Positions 7,922 through 17,784 of a stretch of 64,000 nt of DNA are shown here, one piece after another; positions within the stretch are counted from its first letter, which is position 1; each line of letters begins with the position of its first letter. The notes beneath the pieces were generated by a model. The model saw only the letters and a program-made list of their open reading frames with translations. It ran no database searches and had not been told where the DNA came from. Origin of the DNA: a virus; IMG/VR virus record IMGVR_UViG_3300020469_003050, positions 126,001 to 190,000 of that record; one strand, 5' to 3'. The position numbers were made by a program, and so were the translations under genes.

Positions 7922-8827
7922 TCATGCTTCTTGTGTTCCATTATCATAATACCACTTATATGTTTTGGCGAATGCATCTTCCATAGAGTATTTAGGAACC
8001 CACCCTAACTCTTTTAAACGTGAGTTGTCTATCGCTCTGTTTTTAATTCCTTCAGGTCTATCAGTATTGAACCAAAGTTTGCCTTTGTACCCACTGACTT
8101 TAATTAATAGTTCAGCTATTTCTCTAATAGAAATCTCAAAACCACTTGCTACGTTAACTGTATCATACTTGTCGTTGTTTAGAATTATATCCATTGCCTC
8201 AACTGCATCTTCAATATAAAGTATATCTCTGCTTTGATTACCGGAACCCCATATCTCAATACTGTCTGAATTGTTTTTACATGCATCGACAAACTTTTGC
8301 ATTAATGCACCTATGACATGTGCATGTTCTCCTACTCTATCGTGTGGTCCAAACATGTTTGTATTGATTGCAGTACGCCAATGTGTATCATACTTTTCAT
8401 TACTTGCTCTACATTGATACATACCCATTAGCTTAGGCAAAGCAGTTGGGAAGTAAGTAGAGTACGGTTCGCCTTGTAGTAACTGAGTTTCTTTATATGG
8501 TTGTTCGCCAATCTCAGGATAACTACATGTGCTTCCTTGTAGTAATACTCTATCTGTTCTTGCAAAACGACACGCCTCAAATATATTATTTTGAATTGTT
8601 AAGTTCTTAATCATTAACTCAAAACTCTTATCTAAGTCTTCTTGTAAGCCACCTACAGTAGCCGCATTTATAACTACGTGTGTGGGCTTCTTTATATGTA
8701 TGTCTTGTTTAGTTGAGATACGTGACGTATAGTTTGCATTTTGAGTATTGCCTCCTTCTGCATCAGGTATTAGTTTCTTATACCACGTTCCTACTAGTCC
8801 TCTATCTCCTGCTATATAGTATTTCAT
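7922..8827 (-). CDS. GDP-L-fucose synthase-like SDR enzyme, catalytic Tyr absent
   Basis: 301 residues matching GDP-fucose synthase from end to end. It has the GDRGLVG dinucleotide motif (7-13), INAATVGG, LQGSTCSYP, an EQPYKETQLLQGE segment, NMFGPHD, HVIGALMQKF and RDILYIEDAVEAM. The family makes GDP-fucose from GDP-4-keto-6-deoxymannose by epimerisation and NADPH reduction. Lys132 of the YxxxK pair is present, but the position four before it is Thr128; the nearest Tyr is 125. The reaction may therefore be changed or weakened. The start overlaps the upstream stop by ATGA. Confidence 0.8.
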   Translation of the reverse strand: MKYYIAGDRGLVGTWYKKLIPDAEGGNTQNANYTSRISTKQDIHIKKPTHVVINAATVGGLQEDLDKSFELMIKNLTIQNNIFEACRFARTDRVLLQGSTCSYPEIGEQPYKETQLLQGEPYSTYFPTALPKLMGMYQCRASNEKYDTHWRTAINTNMFGPHDRVGEHAHVIGALMQKFVDACKNNSDSIEIWGSGNQSRDILYIEDAVEAMDIILNNDKYDTVNVASGFEISIREIAELLIKVSGYKGKLWFNTDRPEGIKNRAIDNSRLKELGWVPKYSMEDAFAKTYKWYYDNGTQEA

Positions 8828-11439
8828 TCATTCTTTTCCTTATGAATAATAAAGTAATTATTCATTTCTAAAGTTGGACAATGTTTAGTTGACTGAGGCT
8901 TCTGATGTCCTCTATGTTCGCTTTGCCATGTCGCAACGGTGCCTTGTTCATTTCTAAATCCATCAAACGATGAGTAAGCATATGGGAACGGTTGTATGAC
9001 TGCACTGCCGCCAACATTGAGTTGACTCATAATACACTTTGTAAAATAATGTATGTCATTAACATCATACGGTGCAAAGAATGTATTAGTATCTTTATTC
9101 TTGTCTACTACTTGCCATGCCTGTGATATGTTTCCATTTAGTAGTCTTACAATTTTATCTGTTTTCCAGAATACGTTTGACATATTCATAAGTATTATAT
9201 CATATCTTTCCGCAGAATCAAAGTCTTTTCCGTACATATTGTCGCTATTGTCTAACAAATCAAAAGGAGTCTGAGGCTCAATATGTATATCTGCTGGTTC
9301 TGTTATACCTAATGTCTTCCAAATAAGTTTAAGTTCATCAAGCGAATCACCTGCTTCTTTGTATGAGTTAGTAGAATGTACATTTGTAAATCCTTGACTT
9401 TTTAAGAAGTGAGGCATAAATCCAAAGTGTGTTCCTATATCAAGTATCTTAATATCTTTAGGTGCATAGTTTAATCCTAAGTTATCAAGTATCATACTAT
9501 GATTAACCCAATATGCAGACTCTAAAGATGACTCTAGGTATTGTGAATGTCTTTTTAGTTTCTTAGTTAATACTTTGTATTCTTTTTTATAAACGTCTTT
9601 GAATGTATCAAAGTATTGTTCAAACCCTACACCTATCTTTGCGATGTTGTGTGGTTTTCTAAATCTCCAAGAACCATATTCATTATACATTGTCCAATCC
9701 CATTTATAGTTTTCATCTACGAATAAAATTTCTTCTGGAGTTAATTGACGTGGAGTATGTATTTCTTCTTCGTATAATATATCTGCGATGCGCCTTCCTG
9801 AATCTCTGTGACCAAAATCATCGTTCCAATCTTTGCATCTTGCATAATAACCTTCACGATGTATGTCGTCCATATCAATAGTATAACAAACATTTAGGTC
9901 ATACATGTAACCAGTCTGTTCTAACAAGTCATTATTAACATCATCATTGTTTTCTAAGTAACTTGCGTATCTTTTATGAGGGTGTCTTGTAATCGCAATA
10001 GCTGGTATTTTAGATACGTTATCTAAATTATTTTTATCAACTAATCTATATGCAAGTCTAGGTGCAACTTTGTTTTTTATTGCACCGTCTAAATTTCCTG
10101 CTATAGGTATAATTATTGTATTTGTGTTTTCACTATACCATACATATTTTGTCTTTTCTCTTTTAACTTCTTCATCATCTGCTTTGTCTTCTAATTGAGG
10201 TTTGTAGTCTAATAAACTCAAAGACTTGAATGCATCTTTGTATACACTAGGTGTATATACATTTTTATAATGATTGTAGTTGTGTTCTAATATTTCTTGT
10301 AATTCTTTACTGTATGTTATTCCATTCTTTACGTCAACTGTATCTACAATTTCTTTTACAACATCAGTTATAGCATCTATTCTTTCTTCGTAAGCTAATT
10401 CATCATAGCTTTCATCCCAAAATTTATCAAACGTTTTGAACCCTAAGTTTTTTATATTTCTTAAATACTTTCTATCACCTACTATAATGAAAGGTTTCTT
10501 ACATAGTATTGCTTGTGAAAGTTTTTCACTTATCGAAACATACTCATCACTGTGCGTAAACTCTGTAATTAGTTCTACGTATGTTCTCTTTCTATATGGA
10601 AGTAATTCTTCTATTCTGTTTAAAGATGAACTTGCTAACCATTCGTCCCTCTGACAATTCATACTATATGGCAATTCTGTTTTATAATAATCCCATAATA
10701 TTTTATTAGCCATATCTTTATTATATACATCTGGTACTCTGCCGTATATTGCATTTACATCACTATCATATAGAGGATCACCTTCTCCTCTATTATTTGT
10801 ACCAAGAAAACTAAAGTAGAAATTATCTTTTATATTAACTTTCTTTTCTAACAACTTACTTAAAGTGTCAAGTCGATGTGGTCTAATTCTTTTATTAAGA
10901 AATAGAACGTGTTTGTTTGTTAACTCATCTTCTGAAAATTCCCATTTTTCGTGATACTCATTTGATACTTTGTTTTCTTCGTAATCTGAAAATCTTAAAG
11001 TACTAGATGAAACAGTCAAGTAATCTATTGATCCTTTTGGTTTTAGATGTTCATACATAGACCAATACTTTACATTCTTTGCATATGATTTAGTAGAATA
11101 AAACTTATCTATCTTCTCATAGTAACTAAATGGTATAAGTTCTGCACCCATATCGAATACAATACAAGTATTACCTTGCTCTAAATCTTTTGTGATAGAC
11201 TTGTCGTTCAATACTTCATCGATTAGTTTATCAGTAAGAGTTAAGTAATCATACCCATCAAATTCATCTTCATCAAAATACTTACATGCTATCCAAGGAG
11301 AAACAAAATAATATTTTTCAAACCTAACAGTAGGGTGTAACTCATCAACAAAGTTTTGATATAAGTCATAATGCTGAGGTTCGCCATGTATAGTTTTGAT
11401 TAAAGGTGAACGATTTATTATCCATTTATTATAGTACAT
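8824..11439 (-). CDS. Three-module glycosyltransferase / sulfotransferase-like / methyltransferase protein
   Basis: 871 residues. Residues 1-420 resemble phage glycosyltransferase-like proteins, with VLFLNKRIRPHR and SEKLSQAILCKKPFIIVGD followed by LGFKTFDKFWDESYD. Residues about 440-630 resemble a sulfotransferase-type domain (AITRHPHKRYASYL, then VDENYKWDWTMYNEYG). Residues about 650-871 form a SAM methyltransferase Rossmann fold (ILDIGTHFGFMPHFL; YDIILMNMS). It may carry out consecutive steps on one glycan. It overlaps its neighbours by 4 and 1 nt. The module order is seen; the individual activities are inferred. Confidence 0.6.
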   Translation of the reverse strand: MYYNKWIINRSPLIKTIHGEPQHYDLYQNFVDELHPTVRFEKYYFVSPWIACKYFDEDEFDGYDYLTLTDKLIDEVLNDKSITKDLEQGNTCIVFDMGAELIPFSYYEKIDKFYSTKSYAKNVKYWSMYEHLKPKGSIDYLTVSSSTLRFSDYEENKVSNEYHEKWEFSEDELTNKHVLFLNKRIRPHRLDTLSKLLEKKVNIKDNFYFSFLGTNNRGEGDPLYDSDVNAIYGRVPDVYNKDMANKILWDYYKTELPYSMNCQRDEWLASSSLNRIEELLPYRKRTYVELITEFTHSDEYVSISEKLSQAILCKKPFIIVGDRKYLRNIKNLGFKTFDKFWDESYDELAYEERIDAITDVVKEIVDTVDVKNGITYSKELQEILEHNYNHYKNVYTPSVYKDAFKSLSLLDYKPQLEDKADDEEVKREKTKYVWYSENTNTIIIPIAGNLDGAIKNKVAPRLAYRLVDKNNLDNVSKIPAIAITRHPHKRYASYLENNDDVNNDLLEQTGYMYDLNVCYTIDMDDIHREGYYARCKDWNDDFGHRDSGRRIADILYEEEIHTPRQLTPEEILFVDENYKWDWTMYNEYGSWRFRKPHNIAKIGVGFEQYFDTFKDVYKKEYKVLTKKLKRHSQYLESSLESAYWVNHSMILDNLGLNYAPKDIKILDIGTHFGFMPHFLKSQGFTNVHSTNSYKEAGDSLDELKLIWKTLGITEPADIHIEPQTPFDLLDNSDNMYGKDFDSAERYDIILMNMSNVFWKTDKIVRLLNGNISQAWQVVDKNKDTNTFFAPYDVNDIHYFTKCIMSQLNVGGSAVIQPFPYAYSSFDGFRNEQGTVATWQSEHRGHQKPQSTKHCPTLEMNNYFIIHKEKNE

Positions 11440-12686
11440 TAAATCAGACTCCTTTCTGCTTTAATACTATCTTTAGTTTTCTTAAATTCATGATTAGTTT
11501 TCTTTCCACAAAATATTGAACATGTTATTAATCGTTTATCTCTGATATCACGACTTTTAAAATTATCTGGCCATCTGCCTTGAAACATTGGACCGTTTAT
11601 TATATCTTTCAAACTATTATATTCCAAACTTATATTTCTTGTACCATATGAGTTAATGAAATCTTGCAACTGTGAAACTTCATATGAACTAGGATTAGCA
11701 TAGTATTTACTTGCAGTAAAACAACAAGGAAAAACTAAACCATCGTGACCTATAAAAATACCCTTTCTAGGTATAGCAACACAATGAATATCTGTTTGAC
11801 CTAATTCTATTTCATGAGGAGATAATGTTCTTTTGTTATCTATAATTTGTTTATCCATTCTGGGTTTCCAGAATGCTTTTGGATCATTAAATTTTTTAGC
11901 TAACTCATCTGGTTCAATCGATTGTTCTTCTGACTTAGTAAAGCCTGCATCTTTTAAGTATAGTTTAATTTCATTAGTATTTAAACTCTTATCTTGTTGT
12001 TCTATAAAGTAATCTAATTGACCATCATCTTTTAATACTTTCATCCAACTATTATATTTTCTACCATCTTCTGTAATAGGTTGATTAACAAATCCTAATG
12101 CCTCTTTAGCAAAGAACTGTAGCAACCCTATATCTACTGCTAGTTGTTTTGCTTCTTCGACTTGATGTTGGTTGTGCTTAAATACAAGAAACTCCCATTT
12201 GCCTCTGCCACCCGCTTTAACAAACCACTTCATTGCATTCATTATCTTTTTCCAGTGAGTTCCTCTTCTGTAAATATGATTTGTATCTTCAAGACCATCT
12301 ACACTAAAAGTTAAAATACATCCTTCATCACTAAACAACTTTCCTAATTCAGTCCAAAATTCTTCATTTCTACCACTAGCATTAGTATTCATTGTTACGT
12401 ATATTTTAGGATTTATACTTTTTATATATTTTAATATATTAACTAATTCTGGATTAGTCATTGCATCGCCGTAGTTTCCGCATAATTGTAAACCATATAA
12501 CTGAGCGATAAATTCATTTGGCAACCAAGATTTTAATCTATCTAGTGTTAGATATGTTTCTTTATAAGAAGTATTCTTTGGTCCTCCTTGTTGTCTACGA
12601 TTGCATATAGGACATTTGGCATTACAAAGACTGCTCATTTCTAAGTCTAAGTGTAGTATATCTTTGTAAAGATAAAGTAAAGACAT
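11439..12686 (-). CDS. Radical SAM enzyme with SPASM-like C-terminus
   Basis: 415 residues. Cys21, Cys25 and Cys28 (CNAKCPIC) form the CxxxCxxC motif that binds the [4Fe-4S] cluster and cleaves AdoMet. LCGNYGDAM resembles the glycine-rich SAM-binding strand. Further cysteines in the last third (CVAIPRKG, FPCCF, CSIFC) fit an auxiliary-cluster (SPASM) domain, typical of enzymes that modify peptides, proteins or sugars. TAATG overlap upstream and downstream indicates translational coupling. The substrate is unknown. Confidence 0.8.
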   Translation of the reverse strand: MSLLYLYKDILHLDLEMSSLCNAKCPICNRRQQGGPKNTSYKETYLTLDRLKSWLPNEFIAQLYGLQLCGNYGDAMTNPELVNILKYIKSINPKIYVTMNTNASGRNEEFWTELGKLFSDEGCILTFSVDGLEDTNHIYRRGTHWKKIMNAMKWFVKAGGRGKWEFLVFKHNQHQVEEAKQLAVDIGLLQFFAKEALGFVNQPITEDGRKYNSWMKVLKDDGQLDYFIEQQDKSLNTNEIKLYLKDAGFTKSEEQSIEPDELAKKFNDPKAFWKPRMDKQIIDNKRTLSPHEIELGQTDIHCVAIPRKGIFIGHDGLVFPCCFTASKYYANPSSYEVSQLQDFINSYGTRNISLEYNSLKDIINGPMFQGRWPDNFKSRDIRDKRLITCSIFCGKKTNHEFKKTKDSIKAERSLI

Positions 12687-13873
12687 TAGAAATACTCCCT
12701 AAACTCAGGTAAATAATCTTTTATGTCCTGCTTTCTTATTTCATCTAAGTTCTTAGTATACTCAATCGCTTTTTGCCATTTATCTTTTCTATCAGGACCA
12801 CTAAACATTTTTTCAAATTCTCTTAGCTTCCAACTTTCAAACACGTTAGAAAATTTCTTATGTATTCTATCTCTCATTTCTTTTGGTAATACTGCTGGAG
12901 ATAATATATCTGGGTCGTATACATAATTGTGATGTACCCATACTCCATGTTGTCTATGAAAGAAATTATAAAAATCACCTAGTGTAGAGTAGTTCATCCA
13001 TGATACAGTCTGTGTTACATCAATCTCAAAGCCTTCTTCTTTCAGTCTTAAGAAGTTTTTAATAACTGAATCCCATTGTGTGGGATATCTTATGTAATGA
13101 TTTCTATCTTCTAAATCATCTATGCTACAACTTACTTTCACATGGTCAAACTTTTTCCACAGGTCTATAACTTTGTCATTCATGTTTGTCATGTTAATAT
13201 TATACCAAAGTTTTATATCTGTTTTTCCTAAATCTACTAGTCTTTCTAAAAATCTAAAGTGTTCTTTAATGAGTGTTGGTTCACCACCATTAATATAAAA
13301 TGTTTTTACTCTGTCACAATGTTGTAATAAGTCTTCCCAAAATCCATCACGCTCAGGCCATCTAAAGCCTTCCATCGTATCGTATGTTGTTAACTTAAAT
13401 GTAGTTTTCTTTTGTAGAGCATCGTAATCATTTCTCCACTTACTTGAACTTGCTGGATTACATGTACGACATGCTACATTGCATACATTACCTAATCTTA
13501 ATTCAACAAACTCTAGCTGAACATCTTTCATGAAGCCATCGCTATCAGTGGCTTCCCTAGCAACTTCTACAGTGTACTCAGAATAGTTTTTGATTTCTTC
13601 TGTTCTTTTAGAAGACATGCCTTTAGCTTCTTCGGCATAACAACGAATACATGCTTTAGGTTTTTTACCCTCTAACACTTCTAGTCTTGCTTTCTTATAG
13701 CTTTTGCTATTCATTGTATCAAACACGGTGTCACGGTTTAGATTATAAAATCTATCACCATCACGTGAACTACTCAACGAATTACGATGGTCAGCAACAC
13801 AACAATGTGTTACCCCACCATGCGGGTGCGTTGCAAGGTGTTGAAATAATAATGGACAAAAAGTATCGCTCAC
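12686..13873 (-). CDS. Twitch-domain radical SAM enzyme
   Basis: 395 residues. The core motif is Cys131-Cys135-Cys138 (CNVACRTC, followed by NPASSSKW). The N-terminal region before the barrel carries paired cysteines (THCC at 22-25, CIRC at 75-78), as in the twitch-containing radical SAM proteins common in marine phages. NGGEPTLI is the glycine-rich SAM motif. It is one of four such paralogues in this operon, and their differing lengths suggest sequential or alternative substrates. The product is unknown. Confidence 0.8.
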   Translation of the reverse strand: MSDTFCPLLFQHLATHPHGGVTHCCVADHRNSLSSSRDGDRFYNLNRDTVFDTMNSKSYKKARLEVLEGKKPKACIRCYAEEAKGMSSKRTEEIKNYSEYTVEVAREATDSDGFMKDVQLEFVELRLGNVCNVACRTCNPASSSKWRNDYDALQKKTTFKLTTYDTMEGFRWPERDGFWEDLLQHCDRVKTFYINGGEPTLIKEHFRFLERLVDLGKTDIKLWYNINMTNMNDKVIDLWKKFDHVKVSCSIDDLEDRNHYIRYPTQWDSVIKNFLRLKEEGFEIDVTQTVSWMNYSTLGDFYNFFHRQHGVWVHHNYVYDPDILSPAVLPKEMRDRIHKKFSNVFESWKLREFEKMFSGPDRKDKWQKAIEYTKNLDEIRKQDIKDYLPEFREYF

Positions 13874-13874
13874 G

Positions 13875-14684
13875 TTATAGCCATCCTAGTTGTTCTAATT
13901 TTGGTTTTAATTTTTCTTTTGTAAACATTTCATAACCTTTAATACTAGGATGATGACTTTCTTCAAACTTATCACCTCTACTTTCTGCATATTCTAGTAT
14001 ACTATCTTCTATATATTCTATTCCTAGTTGTTTAAACGCATCACATAATCTTTCTTTTGAATTCATTAAAGCCGTATCCCAACCAAATACTACTAAAAGT
14101 TTTGCATTGCTTAGTTTTATACCATGCAATACTGCTACTAAACTATACATTGTCCAAGGATTAATCCGTCTTCCTTCACCTAATAATGTATAAATCTCTT
14201 TTGGTTCACGTTTCATTCCAGACTTAATCCATTCATTACACGATGGATCAAATCCAAATGATGTGATATCACCATCGAATTTGTTTTTTATGTTTGTCAC
14301 AGAACCGGGTAGTTTCTTCAATTCTCTTTTCTTATACCCTTTACTAATATTGTCTCCCCACAAATCTTTATTAACATTGTTAATAGGTATAGTAAGTCTT
14401 CCAGGATTAGTTACTTGAAAAATTACTATGTCATTGCTTTTTATTTCTCCATCAAGTAAAGCACATGTATATTTTGCTATTGCACTATGAACACCTGAGC
14501 CTGGTATAGCCCAACTTTTCATTTCAATATTATTTGAATCCCATATGCATGGGTCAAAGTTTTCTATTGCTCCATTTCTTCTCCATACATGACCTGGTTT
14601 GATATCATGGGATAGATGGGTCCAATGATGTTGTGCAGTTAAGCTACAACCAAATGCTCTAATTCTTGTTTTCTTTTTAGCCAT
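13875..14684 (-). CDS. SGNH/GDSL hydrolase-like protein
   Basis: 269 residues from ATG 14684 (a TTG one codon earlier is possible). RAFGCSLT (about 9-16) places a Ser in block I, IPGSGVHSAIAKY gives the block II Gly, QVTNPGR supplies an Asn, and ESHHPSIKGYEMF near the C-terminus gives the catalytic His in an HHPS context. Enzymes of this type act as esterases or O-acetyltransferases on glycans. It lies between radical SAM genes, so it probably acts on the same substrate. It is not secreted: no signal peptide is visible. Confidence 0.62.
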   Translation of the reverse strand: MAKKKTRIRAFGCSLTAQHHWTHLSHDIKPGHVWRRNGAIENFDPCIWDSNNIEMKSWAIPGSGVHSAIAKYTCALLDGEIKSNDIVIFQVTNPGRLTIPINNVNKDLWGDNISKGYKKRELKKLPGSVTNIKNKFDGDITSFGFDPSCNEWIKSGMKREPKEIYTLLGEGRRINPWTMYSLVAVLHGIKLSNAKLLVVFGWDTALMNSKERLCDAFKQLGIEYIEDSILEYAESRGDKFEESHHPSIKGYEMFTKEKLKPKLEQLGWL

Positions 14685-15666
14685 CAATTAATTCTATGTG
14701 ATATATACCTGTACATTTCATAAGTTCAGACATCACTCCTTCTTTTGTTTTGCCTTCCATATTTAATTTTCCTAATTTAACTCTACCACTAGTAAACTCA
14801 GGTTTACTAAAGTCATAATACTGGTCAAGATTATTATTCTTAACCCACTTCGCTAACTCATCTATAGGATAATAAGGTTCTCCTTCATGTCCCCACCTCT
14901 TAAATCTCATTTCAAAACAAGTGTGAACTGTGTTTTGTTGAGAAAGTTTCTTTGTTGTTACTAAAGGTAAATCATTTGAGGCGTAACATGCCATTAAGTC
15001 TTTGCCAACTCTAAAGTAGTCAAGAGTCAAATCACCCCAATCATGATACACTGTAAAATTTTTGTAATCAGCTTCTTCTAGCGGTTCTTGTTGTACTGCT
15101 CCCATGCCGTCACCTCTAGTGACAACACGACACGTTCCAAAAAATTCTAGTTCAGGATCTTCGCCCATATGATATTCAAGGCCTTCCATAGAGTGAACTA
15201 GTTGATTAATTTCTTCTAACCAAACATAGATATCTCCATGCTCAATATATTCAAGAACTTCATTATCTTGTAAATGATTTGACTCATCTTCAAAGTATTC
15301 ATGCAATGCATTCAATTTATCTAATTCTGGATTAACTGAATTTACATCTAATACAAGTTTAGGGTCAACGTTGTTCACTATGTCAACTGTTTTCATTTTT
15401 TCAATTATCCAATTCATTCTATTCTTCATTTGAACAAATCTTCTTTTATCGATAGTTGGATAGAAGTTCCATGATGTTGACCATTCTCCATATGATTGAG
15501 TTTTCTTCATCAATCTAATAAATTTGTTTGTAGTACTACATCGTCTTGTTAAATCATAATCCATGACATAACGTTTGCTTTCGGGTATCTCTTTGACTGG
15601 TAAATACTTATCTCCTCTTAAAGGAGGTATCATCTTTTCCTGAGACATTGTTACTCTGAGTTTCAT
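14677..15666 (-). CDS. Conserved-looking protein of unknown function
   Basis: 329 residues from ATG 15666, preceded by AAGGAAAG and overlapping the upstream stop by ATGA; an in-frame GTG at 15690 is less likely. I do not recognise a domain. It is acidic and rich in Trp and Tyr, with a paired HDWGDLTLDYFRVGKD segment and a Cys-containing CFEMRFKRWGHEGEP region that could form a beta-rich ligand-binding fold. Its place inside the radical SAM operon suggests that it is a substrate, a scaffold or an accessory protein. Confidence 0.6.
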   Translation of the reverse strand: MKLRVTMSQEKMIPPLRGDKYLPVKEIPESKRYVMDYDLTRRCSTTNKFIRLMKKTQSYGEWSTSWNFYPTIDKRRFVQMKNRMNWIIEKMKTVDIVNNVDPKLVLDVNSVNPELDKLNALHEYFEDESNHLQDNEVLEYIEHGDIYVWLEEINQLVHSMEGLEYHMGEDPELEFFGTCRVVTRGDGMGAVQQEPLEEADYKNFTVYHDWGDLTLDYFRVGKDLMACYASNDLPLVTTKKLSQQNTVHTCFEMRFKRWGHEGEPYYPIDELAKWVKNNNLDQYYDFSKPEFTSGRVKLGKLNMEGKTKEGVMSELMKCTGIYHIELIDG

Positions 15667-17087
15667 TTTCTTTCCTTTCTTGTCCACCACTCGTATAGTT
15701 CTGGATCTCGTTTGTAAATATCTTCCAAACGATATTGCTCTTGTCTAATTCTATCAAGTTGTTCCTGATAGTTTCTTCCATTGAAAAACTGTTGCTCATG
15801 TGTCTCAGGCCACTGTTCTTCAAATGTTTGCCTATCTTTCATACCTACTAATGTATTTACTAGAGTTTGTTGCTTAGGAGTTGCCCTTGGCTTAATATAG
15901 GCTAGTAAATCGTCTAAATGCCTATTCAATATATGCTTAGGCCATGCAAAAGGACTAAACACAATATCAGCATGAAAGGCGAACATAATCTTTGTTTCTA
16001 TTCTTACGTCTAATTCTAAACTTAAATCAAATAAATCTTTAATACTAAACATGCCGGGACCTGTAATAGTTAAGTCGAATAGCATCTTATCTTTACCACC
16101 TGGTGCCGCTAGTCCTTTCTTAAAGTTAGCTAACCACTCGTCCCATACAATACCTTTACGAATGAACTCTACGATATCACCTGTACCATCGATACTTGCA
16201 CACATTAACCAGTCTTTGAACTGAGGTAGATAATCAAATAATTCCATACCCTTAAATGTTGTACGAGACAAATTAGAGTTATATCTTAAGTGACAATTCT
16301 TTGCAGAACCATTAGCGACCATTTCTTTTAATGCCCACCAATGTATATCATACATAAGTGGCTCTCCGCCTACCCAATATATTTCTTCTACAATACCATC
16401 ACTAATTGCTTTCTTAAATTCTGGTTCAACAACTGTACGCTGAAACTTTACCATCTTCTGTTTTACAGTTGGTTGCATAAATGGTTGATGTTCAATCGAC
16501 CACATGTTGTGTTTCTTCTTTTCTGCTTCCCACGAACTTGATAATTGTTCACCACACATACGACATTTAAAGTTACATAAGTTAGAGTAACGATAGTCAA
16601 ATGATATAGCAGGCATTGTTGTATGACCGTCATCATCTGTCTTATCGAATGCTTCTTGTATCTTGTCTCTGAATAGTACACCAGTAAACCATTTACGATA
16701 AGATGATAGACTTAGAATATCGTCATTACAAACATCACATTGTGGAATACGTTCTCCAGACATTAGTTTCTTTCTAATATCTTTCATGTATTGAGAGTTC
16801 CAATGTTCATCTAATGATGTAGGATTAAAGTCATCTGCATCTGTTTTAGAATCTTTTACTTCACCATATCTTTCATCATTAGATGCATCGATATATTGTT
16901 TCTGAAACGAATGTTCTTCACGTGATGCACAACATAGTCTACGTTCACCTTGAGGAGATATATAGGTATGAGACCACGGAGCCATACAGAAAGTTTTGTT
17001 TTTACTTTCTTCTGCACAACTTCCGTCGCTTTTCCAGATAGGTATTATCTTCTTATTCAAGTGTATAGACTCCAGTTGATTCGTCAT
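15663..17087 (-). CDS. Twitch-domain radical SAM enzyme
   Basis: 474 residues from ATG 17087 (GTG two codons earlier is possible). FCMAPWSHTYISPQGERRLCC near residue 34 is the cysteine-rich N-terminal block typical of this group. CDVC follows at about 117-120, and the radical SAM motif is at Cys171-175-178 (CNFKCRMC). YWVGGEPLMYD gives the glycine-rich SAM-binding strand. The C-terminal 60 residues are rich in Gln, Arg and Glu. It overlaps the sulfotransferase gene upstream by about 35 nt, an unusually long overlap. Substrate unknown. Confidence 0.82.
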   Translation of the reverse strand: MTNQLESIHLNKKIIPIWKSDGSCAEESKNKTFCMAPWSHTYISPQGERRLCCASREEHSFQKQYIDASNDERYGEVKDSKTDADDFNPTSLDEHWNSQYMKDIRKKLMSGERIPQCDVCNDDILSLSSYRKWFTGVLFRDKIQEAFDKTDDDGHTTMPAISFDYRYSNLCNFKCRMCGEQLSSSWEAEKKKHNMWSIEHQPFMQPTVKQKMVKFQRTVVEPEFKKAISDGIVEEIYWVGGEPLMYDIHWWALKEMVANGSAKNCHLRYNSNLSRTTFKGMELFDYLPQFKDWLMCASIDGTGDIVEFIRKGIVWDEWLANFKKGLAAPGGKDKMLFDLTITGPGMFSIKDLFDLSLELDVRIETKIMFAFHADIVFSPFAWPKHILNRHLDDLLAYIKPRATPKQQTLVNTLVGMKDRQTFEEQWPETHEQQFFNGRNYQEQLDRIRQEQYRLEDIYKRDPELYEWWTRKERK

Positions 17088-17784
17088 ATTCACGATTCCA
17101 TATTCTCGATTCCTTGATAGCTTTTTCTATGTCATCATAGTTTGTAATAATTTTAGTTTTGTCATCTTTAGATAGTTGTTTTGTAAGCCCATGTGGGTCG
17201 TTATCAATATCTATTATGTCACCTAAAGTTTCATAAGGATAAAAATGACATGTATACTTGTCTTTCATTTCTTCAACGACTCTGCTATAAGCCTGATGTG
17301 ATAAGTCAAATGTTTTTATATAATGTTCAATAAGTCCTTTATCTACTTCGAAAGGTTCGTATATTGCTTTCTTACGCTTTCTTACAACCCAATTACCTGA
17401 TTGTTCTGCGATAATAAAACTACAAATTGTATCTATCATATCATGTCTGAAACTAAAATGTAAATCAGTTACACCTGTTATCTTAAAGAAATTATGTACT
17501 TTAGCAAAATCAAATTCATAAAGTGCATACCTAGATTTTTGTTTCATGCCATCACGTAATCCACACATGATGTTCCACTTCATGCACCATTCTATTTCAG
17601 GATATTTTTTGTTTATATCAATCATCAAACCTAGGTACCAGTCATATTCATCATCATGAATTTCTGTTGACTCTAACCCATGCTCATAAAAATTAAATGG
17701 AGGTGTACATAAATTCTCTGCTATATGGTTACCAACAACGGTACTCCCAGTCCTTGCATTGTACATTACTAAGTGTCGTTTCAT
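17053..17784 (-). CDS. Sulfotransferase-like protein
   Basis: 243 residues. RTGSTVVGNH (11-20) matches the 5'-phosphosulfate loop of PAPS-dependent sulfotransferases, and FRHDMIDTICSFIIAEQSG resembles the 3'-phosphate segment with its conserved Arg and Ser. These enzymes transfer sulfate from PAPS to a hydroxyl or amino group of a glycan. Together with the sulfotransferase-like module at 8824-11439 this suggests a sulfated product, a common trait of marine polysaccharides. The start overlaps the upstream stop by 4 nt. Confidence 0.65.
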   Translation of the reverse strand: MKRHLVMYNARTGSTVVGNHIAENLCTPPFNFYEHGLESTEIHDDEYDWYLGLMIDINKKYPEIEWCMKWNIMCGLRDGMKQKSRYALYEFDFAKVHNFFKITGVTDLHFSFRHDMIDTICSFIIAEQSGNWVVRKRKKAIYEPFEVDKGLIEHYIKTFDLSHQAYSRVVEEMKDKYTCHFYPYETLGDIIDIDNDPHGLTKQLSKDDKTKIITNYDDIEKAIKESRIWNREYDESTGVYTLE

